Below, one piece after another: positions 32,201 through 42,894 of a stretch of DNA of 64,000 nucleotides. The notes under the pieces are model-generated. The model was not told where the DNA came from. It ran no database searches and was given only the letters and a program-made list of their open reading frames with translations. The number at the start of each line of letters is the position of its first letter. Within the stretch, counting starts at the first letter, position 1. The stretch spans positions 372,001-436,000 of the forward strand of contig PYSS01000014.1 in assembly GCA_003049465.1 (NCBI GenBank). The letters run 5' to 3'. The translations under genes were made by a program, and so were the position numbers. The stretch is from Magnaporthiopsis rhizophila. Taxonomy: Eukaryota; Ascomycota; Sordariomycetes; Magnaporthales; Magnaporthaceae.

Positions 32201-32680
32201 AAAAAGCCCGCAATAAAATAAAGTAATAAACGGATAAAAAACGAACACCACCCCCGATATTTACAGAAAAATAACCTGTAATATTTAATGCAAAAAATAT
32301 CAAAATCCAACGCCTAGCAAAAAAGTTTAACGCCAAGCTTTTGGGCCTTTTCCGTATTACCCAAATCCTAACACTTATAACGGTTAAACTGATATTCCCC
32401 AATTTATAAAAAATCCACCCCACTTTCCATATATCCCTTATTAAACCTTACCGGTCAAAATTTTATAAATAACCCGATCCAAAATAAATTAAAAATAAGG
32501 CCCTATCCCTTAAAAACACCTGGGATATAAAAAAAATCCGAAACTTACAATTTAAAAAAGGAATCGTAAAATACAAAATCAAATGGCTAAACTTTAACAA
32601 AAAGGAAAACGATATTTGGGAACCCTGGGAAAATTTCGAGGCTGAAAAAGCCAAGGAGAAAATACAGGCCTTTTATTAAT
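29240..32680 (+). pseudogene. Decayed Gypsy pol (protease, RT, RNase H, integrase)
   Basis: Starts with a retropepsin-like VQILLDIGNYKGYL (DSG/DTG expected, DIG here) at about 29263. At about 30300 the RT active site reads FIYLNNFFIYAKIL instead of a YLDD/YVDD core, consistent with G-to-A change of Asp codons. RNase H is legible at 30747-30944 (KIHDKELFAIINYFSRWKYY). Integrase-like sequence follows, and a C-terminal segment ends FEAEKAKEKIQAFY at about 32680. Multiple stops and frameshifts; not functional. Confidence 0.8.
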
Positions 32681-32684
32681 AATA

Positions 32685-33165
32685 TGTTACAAACGGTTCT
32701 CTGCTCCTAGGGTAGGGTACGCTAGGAGAGGTGCTGAGCAGTATGGTCTTCACAAGGTCGCTTGTGCTGGGAACTGGGGTGGTAACAGAGGTCTCGATTG
32801 CTTGCCCAAGGGAATGCCTTGGAGCTAACTTAGGTTGACTGATGCCGAAGCCTCAGTTAAGAACTATTTAACACAGTGGGAAACCTTTGCCTTATATACC
32901 CGTGATCCTCCTGTGCCAGACTTGTGCTATATCTGCTATGGGTGATATGTGGTGATCGCACCGATCGCACATATCAACCTGGTGTTAGCTGTGATATGTC
33001 CATCCCCGACATATCACGCTTATCGCCGACCCTGGCGGTCACGTGACCTCCTTTGTCAGCATGGCTTTGGTCATTTGGCCCCTGGCCTTCATGACTGCGG
33101 GGTAGAGGCGTCCCGCTGGGGGTTAGCCCCAGCCCTCCTGTCCCCTGCCAGCTGTGGTTGTAACA
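32685..33165 (+). mobile_element. Solo LTR of Gypsy family 2, weakly mutated
   Basis: 481 bp, begins TGTTACAAACGG and ends GTTGTAACA, flanked by perfect TAATA duplications (32680-32684 and 33166-33170). It is clearly GC-richer than the surrounding element and than the family-2 LTRs at 34587 and 41446, so it has escaped most C-to-T change. It represents a full insertion later reduced by LTR-LTR recombination. Confidence 0.9.
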
Positions 33166-33234
33166 TAATACCCCCGCAAACCGCAGGATCCCAAAGTTTG
33201 AAATGCAAAACAAGCCTTGGAAAAAAGGGGGTAA

Positions 33235-33527
33235 TATCACACGAAAATTGCCACCGGTCCCGGGCTAATAAGCAGCAGGGCGCCAATTAATTGGTACGGA
33301 CCAAAAAGGAACAAAACCCCTGCAAATAACAAATAGGCTAAACGCCCAGCCCCTCCTCAGATACGTACCTAACCCCGCAAAGCACGGGCTATATAAAGGC
33401 CTATATAATGGGGGAAACTTCGCTAGAACCTCGAGAAGATTCTGCTTTTTTAAGCATCTCCTTAAGGCCATAAAAAGTTTATTATAATACAGTGAACTTC
33501 ACCAAACCGATTTTGTCCCTTGTTACA
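33235..33527 (+). repeat. 3' LTR of Gypsy family 1
   Basis: 293 bp; its first two bases are TA instead of TG, a G-to-A change that also occurs elsewhere in the element. Less mutated than the 5' copy. Confidence 0.88.
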
Positions 33528-33699
33528 GAATTGCCGGCCGTTTCGGTTGGAATTTTCAAATAAAAGCCGGTTTATAAGCCATTTTTGCAAATTATATGGC
33601 CAAAAACCTATTATTTGCCACCCTAATGCAATTATATAAAGGGTAAAAGTTTTAATACATATATAAATATAGGTTGTTAAAAATTAATATTTTTTATTA

Positions 33700-33900
33700 T
33701 TATAAAGCAAATAAATAAAGTTTAGAATCTTAATTTTTGGTAATAGGCATATTTAAAAAGGCTGAAAATAAATAAATCCAAAAATTGCAAAATATAAAAG
33801 GTATAAACAGGTAAATATAATAAATAAATATTATTTTGCAGGTAAAAAAATATAATTTTTTTGGTTATATAGGATTTATAGCTATCCAATATTAAAAAAT
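33700..33900 (-). pseudogene. DDE segment of the pogo-type transposase (RIP-mutated)
   Basis: On the minus strand an open stretch reads LILDSYKSYITKKIIFF, then YLQNNIYLLYLPVYTFYILQ, then FLDLFIFSLFK. This lines up with the pogo/Fot1 DDE core pattern, in which the corresponding text contains LxLDGxxSH, then P-H-T/S-S-H and LQPLD. The differences (G to S, H to Y, P to L/F) are those expected from C-to-T changes. The segment is followed by a stop at about 33722. Confidence 0.75.
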
Positions 33901-34376
33901 ATGGTGCAAAAGCAGGGGGTTAAATACCCGTGAGGAAAGTTTTTTGCAATTATTCGATTTTAGTATTATTAATAATTTATTTGTTATTTATTATAATAAA
34001 TTCCCGGCTTTTACAAAAATTTAAATTTTTCGGAAACCATTATTTTTGTATATTTTTTTTAAATATAATAAATAAAAAAAGGCAATTTTTATAACCGAAA
34101 TATACTTGATAAAAAGGTCCAAATGCAGGTTCCGGGCTTTTTTTTTGCAAAAGCCGGGCTTTTATAAGGTTTAAAATAAATCTGTTACCTGTTTTACCCT
34201 TTTGCAGGCCCCTTTTACTAGTATTATATGTATTTTCTGTCTTTATTTGGGCCATTCCGGGGATTTGCAAGTATATTTATTATTTTTTTATTATAATAAT
34301 AATAATGCTTTTAATATATGCAAATTTTATGCACCGCATTTTTCCGGTACGGATTTTCGGTTATTAACCTAAAAAA

Positions 34377-34586
34377 TTACAAATCCAGTACTTCCCGAAG
34401 GGCTAGGAGGTACTCTTTTGCCGGAGGATTTTTTGCGCAAAAAACCGGATTTTTGCATATATTAGCAAAAGCCTTAAAAAGGTTTATAGCAAAATCCAAT
34501 CGGTTAAGCACTTTTTCTGCTCCGGAGGTATCTGTCACGGTACAATCCCTTATATAAGAACCAAGCATATCGTAGCCCCGGATATG
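34377..34586 (-). pseudogene. Middle piece of the split pogo-type element, open but unassigned
   Basis: A 70-codon minus-strand stretch without stops (starting near IRGYDMLGSYIRDCTV and ending REVLDL) abuts the left end of the family-2 Gypsy element. By position it should fall between the helix-turn-helix and DDE regions of the transposase. I do not see a CENP-B-type motif, so the frame may not be the true one. Confidence 0.4.
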
Positions 34587-35077
34587 TGTTACAAACGGTT
34601 CTCTGCTCCTAGGGTAGGGTACGCTAAAAAAGGTGCTGAGCAGTATAATCTTCACAAGGTCGCTTGTGCTGGGGAACTGGAGTGGTAATAAAGGTTTCGA
34701 TTGTTTGCCCAAAAAATTGCCTTGGAGCTAACTTAGGTTGACTGATGCCGAGGCCTCAGTCAAAGCTACCTAACACAATAAAAAATCTTTCCTTATATAC
34801 CCGTAAACCTCCATACCATATTTATATTATATTTGTTATATCCATAACAAATATATTATTATGCTATATTTGCTATATTTATAACAAACATATTATTGTG
34901 CTATATTTGTTATATTTATAGCAAACATATCACCGGTGTTTAAATAAATACCTAATTACGTAACTCCTTTCTGGCCTTAATTATTCGGGCCTTTTGGCCT
35001 TTATAACTGCAGGGTAAAAGCGTACTGCTAAGGGTTAGCCCCAGCCCTTTTGCCCCTTGCCAGTTATAACCGTAACA
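34587..35077 (-). repeat. LTR (3' LTR in element orientation) of Gypsy family 2
   Basis: 491 bp. Contains three AT-rich tandem units built on TGCTATATTTGCTATATTTAT between about 34815 and 34930. Confidence 0.9.
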
Positions 35078-37642
35078 CCAGATTTCCCTTTTTAAACCAA
35101 ATCCTTTTGGCCAAAATTTGCAGCCCTGTTTTTTTATTAATAATAAGTACTTTTTTTCCTTACCATTTTCCGTTCCTTTTTTTTAATAAAATATCTGGTT
35201 GGGTACAAAAGCATAAATCAGCATTTTTGACCGTTCGTTAAAATAATTTTCTTATTTCTATTATTTTATCCCCTGTTATTATACCTTTTTGTTTCAATTG
35301 CAAAACCAATGGTTTTGCTTATTATAATGCATTTTTGCGCAATTGTTTATACTGCGACCGGTGCATTTATTTCGGGCGCTTTTGTTGTAACATTTTAAAT
35401 CCGTCCCCCAAACACCTTTTTATTTACAGCATTTAGCACATTTGCATAAAGGAAAAGCTGAAAGCCGCAAAAAAAAAGTATCGATTGATAAATGCAAAAA
35501 TTAAATGCTTTTGTAAATAAAAAAAATAATAGTGCAAAAAATTAACCCGTGCAATCCGCTGTAAAATTAGCAATATTAAGAAACTGAAACAAATTAAACA
35601 GGAAAAAGCCAAAAAGGCAGCTGCATAGGTCTTTATCGCTCCTTTAGCCTTATTAAACCCCAATTTTCCTCTGTTATCTCCGAGCTGGGCCGATTACGGG
35701 GCTAATTCTAACCTTAACCTGTTGGCCCTGCTTTAACCAGGTAAATTATTTTGGTACAGGCGTTCCGAGCCGAAATCCAAATTCCGGTACTAATATTAAC
35801 TTCCTACCAAAGGCTTTCCGCCGATATTTTTCAAAAGCTTTTGGCGCACCTTTTAGGTTTATTTTTTTTTTTAAATGCTTTTTTCAATTCCGTACCCTGC
35901 CTATTTAACCAAATAATATTTGGTTCCGTTGATAATTTTTTTGTTCAAAATTTTTTCAATTTTATACTTCTATTTTGGGTTAATTTTCACTAATTTATTA
36001 CTTTTAAACCCCAGTGGTGCTGGTTTAAATAAATTGATATAAAAAACCGGATAATTATGTATGATTAATAATAGCTAAAATTTATAATTAATATTGGAAA
36101 TTTTCCTCAGGATTTTAAACGGTCCCAACTTTTTATAATTTAATTTATTATTTGGTTATTTTATTTTAATATTGTATTAAAAAAAATAAATGTTATCCCC
36201 TTTTTTAAAAATCGGTCTTTCGATTTTTTTTTGTTAACCTGCATAAATATGTATTATTGCAATTTTTTTAGCTTTGCCTGGAGGTTTTTGTACAGCTTAA
36301 TAAATTTTTTCACCTATATTTCTACTGCTGGGGCATATGGTCCTGCCCTGGGTTTTTTATATATCGTAAATATATACCCATAATTTGTATAAAACGGTAT
36401 AGTTCCCATACTTTTGTACATTAAACTGTTATATGCGAATTGTACTATAAAAAATAATTATATTTAATTATTTTATTTGTAATTAACAAAATAATATAAA
36501 TACTGTTTTATAATTTGGTTTATTCGTTTTATTTACCTATTTATTTAAGGATAATAAGCCGTAAAAAAGGTATATTCCGCATTTAAATTTGTTATAAGCT
36601 ATTTCCAAAACTTATTATTAAATAATTTATTTCGGTTTAAAATTATACATTTCGGTGTTCCGTATTCCGCAATTATATTCCGGATAAAAATGTAAGCTAA
36701 ATTTATAACCTTTGCATTTTCCTTAAACGGTAGGTATATAATATATTTGGTAAATCGGTCAATTATTATTATAATATTGTTATATTAAACATTTATAAAG
36801 GGTTTTTTTAATTTGGATAGCCCCGTAACAAAATTTATTGTAATTTTTTGCCATACTTTGCTAAATATTAGCAAAAATTGCAATAATCCATAAGGTTTAT
36901 ACCTATTAGCTTTATTTTTTACATAATTCTTGCAATTTTTAATTGCATTTTTTATTTCGGCACAAGTTCCTATAAACCTATAATACTGCCGAAACCTTTT
37001 TTAGGTTTTAATAACCCTTTAATATTTATTAGTTATCTGGCTATAAATTTGCTGGATTTTTTCTGGGATTCAGCTTTCCTGTTAGGTTATTTTGGCTAAC
37101 GCCTGTTACGCCGGAATCAGGGATTTATTTGGTTTTTTGGCCAAAATTATGCATATTTCTGGTAATATATCCACCTAATGGTTTGGTTAACGGCTTAAAG
37201 CATCCGTTCGGCTGTTTTTTAATCCTTTCCTAACCTTAATTCGGAAATTATAATTTTAAAAAAATTGGCTTTATCGGATTTATTTTTTATTTAATATTTG
37301 GCTAATAATAAATTATAACAGGTTTTTATAATTAATATACACCATAATTTGGTGGTTAGCTCCGCACAAATACACCTTTTATTTTTCCAAAACTTTGATA
37401 ATAGCAAAAAAATTTTTATTATGGATCTGATAATTTAGCTTAAATTTATTCAGTTTTTGCAAAAAAAATGCGCAAAAATGCAACCTTTTTTGATCGTTTC
37501 GCTGTCCCAATTATTTTTCGATAGCAAAATCCGATACATTAATTTTAATTTCAAAAATTTTTTCTGGGTTTGGTATTATTAGTACCGGTATTTAAATAAT
37601 AACTTTTTTTAGCAAATTAAAAGCTATTTATTTTTATATTCC

Positions 37643-37933
37643 TTAATAAAATTGGGTATTATTTTTGGTAAAATCCGTAAATAATATGGCCTTTTTGTTA
37701 AAATTTCGGATAAATTTTCGGTAAAAGTTTAAAAACCCCAAAAAACCTTGCATTTCTTTAATTATGGTGGGTATAAACCAATCTTTTACCGCCTGTACCT
37801 TTTTGGGTTTTATCCGAACTTTTTTTTGTTTAATAACAAACCCGAGAAAAATTATTTTTAAAAAATGCCATATATATTTATCCGGGTTAACCAAAAGCTT
37901 TGTATTTTGCAATTTTTGTAATATTTTATGCAC
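37643..37933 (-). pseudogene. Gypsy reverse transcriptase C-terminal fragment
   Basis: A 96-codon open stretch reading KLLVNPDKYIWHFLKIIFLG and later VKDWFIPTIIKEMQGFLGF, the typical region after the YxDD motif of Ty3/Gypsy RT. It is the longest legible pol piece of this copy. Confidence 0.8.
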
Positions 37934-40900
37934 GTATTATTTGTATTTTTCCAGCATTTTTAAAAAAATTAAAATATTATCCAGGTATACAAAAGTAAAA
38001 ATGTTAAAATACTTTTATAATATATAATTAATTATTTGCTAAAATGTGGCTGGTGCATTAATAAATTTAAAAATTATTACCAGTAACTTAAAAATTCCAA
38101 ACTTGGTTCAAAAAGCGGTTTTCCACTTATCCCCCTTTTTAATTTTTAATAGGCCGTATATTTTGCATAAATTTAAAATTATAAACCACCGGCTTTTCCC
38201 GAGCCTATTTTTAAATTTATCGATCAAAAATAAAAAATACCGATTTTTTATTATTTCCTAATTTAACGAATAATAATCGATATATATCTGTTCCTTTCCG
38301 TTTTTTTTAAAAATAAACAAAATTCTATATTCCATAAAAAAATCAAAAGGTTTGGTAATTTCCTTTCTGATTTTTTTTTTTAATTATTTTTATAATAATT
38401 TTTTTTATTAAGGGTTTAATTAATATAATTTTTGGTATTTAAGTTATATTTCCGGTTTAAATTTGATCTTATAATTAAACGGTCCGTATTTTGGTAATAT
38501 TATTTCCAAATTTTTCTAAAACAATTTTTAATATTTATAATATTTTTTAGGGATATTTTTAAATTTATCCTTAATAATTTTTTATTTATTAGGCCTGTTT
38601 ATATCCGTATTTATTAGCGTTTTGGTTAATACAGTTTGCCAGGGCTGATTGCTATATTTTGCTACTATTACGGTTACCCTTTTTAGCATCCGATTTTTAT
38701 TACCCGGGGCCCGTAATTATTGGGCTTTTTTGCTGGTTAATAATAACTTTTTCTATTAAATTTGTTCGGTAACCCAATTTATTAAAAGGTTATATTTTTT
38801 GAGCTATGGAAAGCCTAAAATCAGGTTTTTTTTTTTTATATTTATAATATTCAGGATTATTTTGCAAATTTTCCTTAGGAATTGAAATTTAAATTGATCA
38901 GTTTTAGTATTGATTTTTTTTTTATTAAACGTGATTAGTTTTTATTTTATTATTATAAGGTTATATGGTTCCTTTTTTTAATATATCGGAATATTATACC
39001 TTTTTATTGTTTTTAGCAAAAAATAGTTTTTTTGGGCTCTATAATTGATTATAATTTTTATTTTTCGCTTTTTCCAATATATTATTATCCTAATATATTT
39101 ATACTGGTCGGTAATTATTACTGCTAAAAATTTTGCTAATTATTGCTTTATCCGTGCCTTATTTTCGGGTAAACTTTTTAGTTTTTTATTTGGGGCGCCT
39201 ATTTTTGGGCCTTAATTGCTCCTATCGATCGGGCAAATCCGTCCGTCCAGGCCTTTACTTTTTCTTTTATATATATTTTGCACTCCGATTTTTTGCATAT
39301 CTGGTATATCAAAATTCCTGCTAAATATATTATAAAATATACTGATAATAGCTCGAAAATTGCTGCAAAATTTTTATAACCCATTTTTGCCATCCACCAT
39401 TTCGGAAACTGGTATTTTTATTATAAGTATTGTATTGGTTTTTTTTCTTTTTTTTGTGAAAAAAAATCGTATTTTAGCTTTTTGGCTATATATTACCGGC
39501 AATTATCGTATAAGCATTTGGCCCAAAAAAATTTATTATAATGGCCCGCATTAAGATCCATATTTTTATAATTTAGCATATATAATTGTGCTAACCGCTG
39601 GTTCAGGTTCGAAATATCTTCGAATAATGCCCTGTAATAAATAACCGATTAATTATTTTTTAACCAATCCAGGGGCTTTTTTTTATTATTTTGCGCCGGT
39701 TTTTTGCGCATTAAACTATTAATAGGTTTGGGCTGATCCCAAAACTATCGGTTTATTTCCAAAAACCTAAATAAAATATACACTTTCCGTATTTCCTTTT
39801 TGGTTATAAAGGATTATTTTTCCATATTAATCAGTTATTAATCGAATTTTTGCTGGAATTTTTTAAAATTAATAATATATTGCTATTATTATTTATCAAA
39901 TTTTTTATTATTGGGGTCTATTTCTGTGGTTTTTCCGAATATTAATAAGGCTAATTTTTTTTTCTGGGCTTGTATTAAATGTATTTGGCCCAAAAACTGT
40001 TCTGCCCCTATATTTATATTTAAATTTTTCTCGGAATCGTTAACCGAGGTATCCGATACGCCTTTATATTAAATTAGCTTTTTAAGCTCCTTATCTTATC
40101 CAGTAAATTTTTCTGCTATTAGTATATAATTATTGTAACATTAAACCTCCTTAAATTCTTTCGAATTTTAAACCATTTTATTATCCTTTTTTTCAAATAT
40201 TGCAAAATTTATAATAATATTCATTTCTCTTTTATTATTATCCTGGGATCGGCCAATTTATTGCATTATAGCAAACCATTGTTTAAAATAATATTTTATA
40301 ATATTTTTATCGGAATAATGGGCTATACAGTTTTTGTTAAAATAATAAATCCAATTAAATAATGCTCCGGAATACAAATTTCTTTTTGCTATTTATTCGA
40401 TTGTTTTGGGTAATTTTGGGGTTATAAGCTTATATCCCTTTGGTATATTTTTTTAGCAAAAAATAGCCGCTTATCGGTTTTTTTGCGGATAATCCTTTTT
40501 AATATATCTTTTTTTCCCATATTTAAAATATTTTCTATCCTTTGGATCCTTAAACCTAATATATTTTTATTTTTTGTACTGGTATATAGCTTTTATACTA
40601 AAATTTATAAATTTAAAATATATATTATAAACTGTAAATTATTATTATTTTGCCTTTTTTTGGTTAGTTTTATTATTTTGTATTATTGGTTTGGTTTATT
40701 AAACTTTTTTTTTAAAGCAATATTTATATAATCTGTTATTAATATAAATGGCTGTAATAATATAATTAACGAAATTTTCAAATCATTTTTGCTTAAATAA
40801 TTTATTTTTTATATTATTCCTTAATTTTTAATAAAATTGGGTTATTTTGGTATCCTTTATCCAATTAAATTTATTAATTAATTATTGGAACTCGGAAATA

Positions 40901-41085
40901 TAGGTTAATGCAAAGCCTTTTTGCCAAAATTAAAATAATTCCTTTTTGGCCACCCATTTTTTATTAATTTGTTCAAAAATTTTCGCAACTTTTTTTCCAA
41001 ACTTTTCAAAATCGGCAAACACTAGCTTGGTTTTTTCTTTAAATTTGTTATGCCCTTTTAGGTAATCCGACCAAATAAATTCGAA

Positions 41086-41322
41086 TCAATCCTTAACCTT
41101 ACTATCCAAATGCATAGCTATATAAGTAATTTTTTGTTTTTCTTGCTGAAAATAGTTTTGGTAAAACAAAAAATATCTTTTATATTTAATCAGGAATATT
41201 TTAATTTTGCCTTTTTTCCTATTATATTTGTTAAATAAAAAAAATTTGTAAAGTTTAACGGCAATATAGGGTTTAGTTTGAGCTTTTTTAAATTTTTCGA
41301 TTTTTGCGATAAAGGTTTGCAT
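41086..41322 (-). pseudogene. Gypsy family-2 gag fragment
   Basis: A 78-codon stretch with FIAKIEKFKKAQTKPYIAVK, then YIAMHLDSKVKD. It parallels the plus-strand gag fragment of the copy at 52790-53150 (IEKFEKFKK and YTAIYLDNKIKDW), which shows they belong to one family. Confidence 0.7.
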
Positions 41323-41445
41323 AATTGCCGAAAAATTATTGTATAATTTGCCAATAATAATAATATTTTCGGGTTTTTTGCCTGCGGTTGATATAATTAT
41401 TATTGCTTATTATTTTTGGTAAATATTAAACAGGATCAGTTAAAA

Positions 41446-41936
41446 TGTTACAAATAATTTTCTGCTTTTAGGATAGGGTATATTAAAAAAGGTGCTAAGC
41501 AGTATAATTTTCACAAAATTATTTATGCTAGGAAACTGGAATAATAATAAAAATTTCGATTATTTGCCCAAAGGATTGCCTTAAAGTTAATTTAGGTTAA
41601 CTAATGCTAAGGCCTTAATTAAAATTATTTAATATAATAAAAATTTTTTTTTTATATACCCGTAGGCCTCCATACCATATTTGTGTTATATTTGTTATAT
41701 TTATAGCAAATATATCACCGTGCTATGTTTGTTATATTTATAACAAATATATTACTGTGCTATATTTGCTATATTTATAGCAAACATATTACCGGTGTTT
41801 AGGTAAATGCTTAGTTACGTAACTCCCTTTTGGCCTTAGTTATTCGGGCCCTTTGGCCTTCATGACTGCGGGGTAAAGGCGTACCGCTGGGGGTTAGCCC
41901 CAGCCCTTCTGCCCCCTGCCAGCTGTGGCCGTAACA
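41446..41936 (-). repeat. LTR (5' LTR in element orientation) of Gypsy family 2
   Basis: 491 bp, more strongly mutated than its partner. Differences from the solo LTR at 32685 in the part I aligned are nearly all C-to-T or G-to-A. Confidence 0.9.
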
Positions 41937-41975
41937 ATATGACAATGTTCCCTTTTGCTTTGGTGTAACGGGTAC

Positions 41976-42178
41976 TACCTTGGTCTAGTCTCGTGACAGT
42001 ATCCGTTAATTTTTTTTTTAGCCTGTTGGATAGGTAAGGATCCCGTTAAATGCTGGTATAGGGTGGTCCTTGGTATGCCCCAAAATTGGGCGGCCCTTAA
42101 AATAAGGACTTTGGCCTGCACGGCCTCAATGGCCCGTTCGATTTTTTTTGGTGTATTGTTTCTTTGGTATATAGGTAT
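41976..42178 (-). pseudogene. Pogo-type transposase N-terminus (psq helix-turn-helix)
   Basis: The minus strand reads KKIERAIEAVQAKVLILRAA, then QFWGIPRTTLYQHLTG and SLPIQQAKKK. This is the psq-type DNA-binding motif at the start of pogo/Fot1 transposases (pattern A-A-x-x-x-G-V/I-P-R-S/T-T-L). It breaks off into a stop near 41976 and the Gypsy insertion at 41937. It lies about 140 bp inside the right inverted repeat, as expected for the start of such a gene. Confidence 0.82.
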
Positions 42179-42280
42179 TAAATTGCAGTAAAAAGTATAG
42201 AAAACGGATTAGAATTGCGAGATTTGTGGCGAGTTAAAGACGTGGCCAGATCTGAGGCAGTGGGCCCGTTTGAGGTGGAC

Positions 42281-42315
42281 GTTATGGGGGGTGGCCGACT
42301 TGGGGTGCACTGACT
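42281..42315 (-). repeat. Right terminal inverted repeat of the pogo-type element
   Basis: Reverse complement begins AGTCAGTGCACCCC; TA follows at 42316-42317. Less mutated than the left copy. Confidence 0.9.
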
Positions 42316-42894
42316 TAAAGCCCTTGCCCTCCCGTCAAAATTGGGAGCTCGCAACGCTTTGCTTGGGTGAGCACCAAGGACAGTAAATAAAGGCAGCGCC
42401 CTGTTTCGGATATTCAAGTATGTGCCTCCACTCTCCCGGTGCGTACGGTTAACCGATGGAGGAAAACTGGATGGAAAGGAAATGCTTGCTTGATAGCGTA
42501 GGATCGGCACATTGGCTCTCAGGGTAGGAAGCAAACCGAGCCCCCTCACTCCCCCGCGGTCCGCAAGGACCACTCACGGTCGCTGCTTCACGATCGACTG
42601 CCGATGCTGGCGGGCGAGGAGAGACACGGGAGACGAGGAGGTCGCCGTGTCCCGATCTGCGATTCGCCCTGGAATATGGGACGGTTATTTTATAAAAACT
42701 GAAAGGTGGAGCCGACCCTCCACTTCCCGAGCGTTTGGAACTGGAACTTTAAAGAATGGCCAGGCTTGTGCGCAGAGAATCGAGCGGGCAATGAAAGAGT
42801 AAGTGGCTTAATTAGGTCCCTGCAGGTAGCTTCGCCCAAAAGATTCGTCACAGCCTGAACTCATTCGTTGAACCTTCACGGCTATACCTGCTTA
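42316..42894. other. Intergenic region upstream of the monooxygenase fusion
   Basis: GC content returns to normal immediately after the transposon end. Short ORFs only. It presumably holds the promoter of the next gene; I see no clear TATA box. Confidence 0.45.

Larger units (their letters stand above)
25057..33527 (+). mobile_element. RIP-mutated Ty3/Gypsy LTR retrotransposon (family 1) with nested solo LTR
   Basis: Two 293-bp direct LTRs (25057-25349 and 33235-33527) share, for example, GGGCGCCAATT and GGCCTATATAA. They are flanked by AAATT and GAATT, a 5-bp target duplication with one G-to-A change. A purine-rich tract ending GGGGG lies just before the right LTR. Internal sequence is AT-rich and stop-filled, but Gypsy pol is legible on the plus strand in the order protease, reverse transcriptase, RNase H, integrase. 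A 481-bp solo LTR of another family sits at 32685-33165, just after pol. Without it and its duplication the element is about 8.0 kb. It is inserted in the pogo-type transposon. Confidence 0.88.
34587..41936 (-). mobile_element. Full-length RIP-mutated Gypsy family-2 retrotransposon
   Basis: Two 491-bp LTRs (34587-35077 and 41446-41936) in the same orientation, both TG...CA, with a perfect ATATG duplication at 34582-34586 and 41937-41941; total 7350 bp. Coding remnants are on the minus strand. A gag piece lies at 41086-41322, and an RT/RNase H-boundary piece at 37643-37933 (FLGFVIKQKKVRIKPKKVQ then GFLGFLNFYRKFIRNF), as in Ty3/Gypsy pol. Stops throughout. It is inserted in the pogo-type element between the transposase helix-turn-helix and the rest. 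Confidence 0.9.
24522..42315 (-). mobile_element. Fot1/pogo-type DNA transposon split by nested retrotransposons
   Basis: The ends are 35-bp inverted repeats (24522-24556 and 42281-42315) matching at 33 positions, starting A-R-TCAGTGCACCCC and flanked by TA on both sides, as in Tc1/mariner-pogo insertions. Two Gypsy elements with target duplications (25057-33527 and 34587-41936) lie inside. Removing them with one copy of each 5-bp duplication leaves about 1963 bp, the normal length of a Fot1-like element. A minus-strand transposase can still be recognised: a psq-type helix-turn-helix near the right end and a mutated DDE segment in the middle piece. Many stops and transitions make it inactive. 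The order psq, DDE, C-terminus is collinear across the three separated pieces. Confidence 0.85.
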
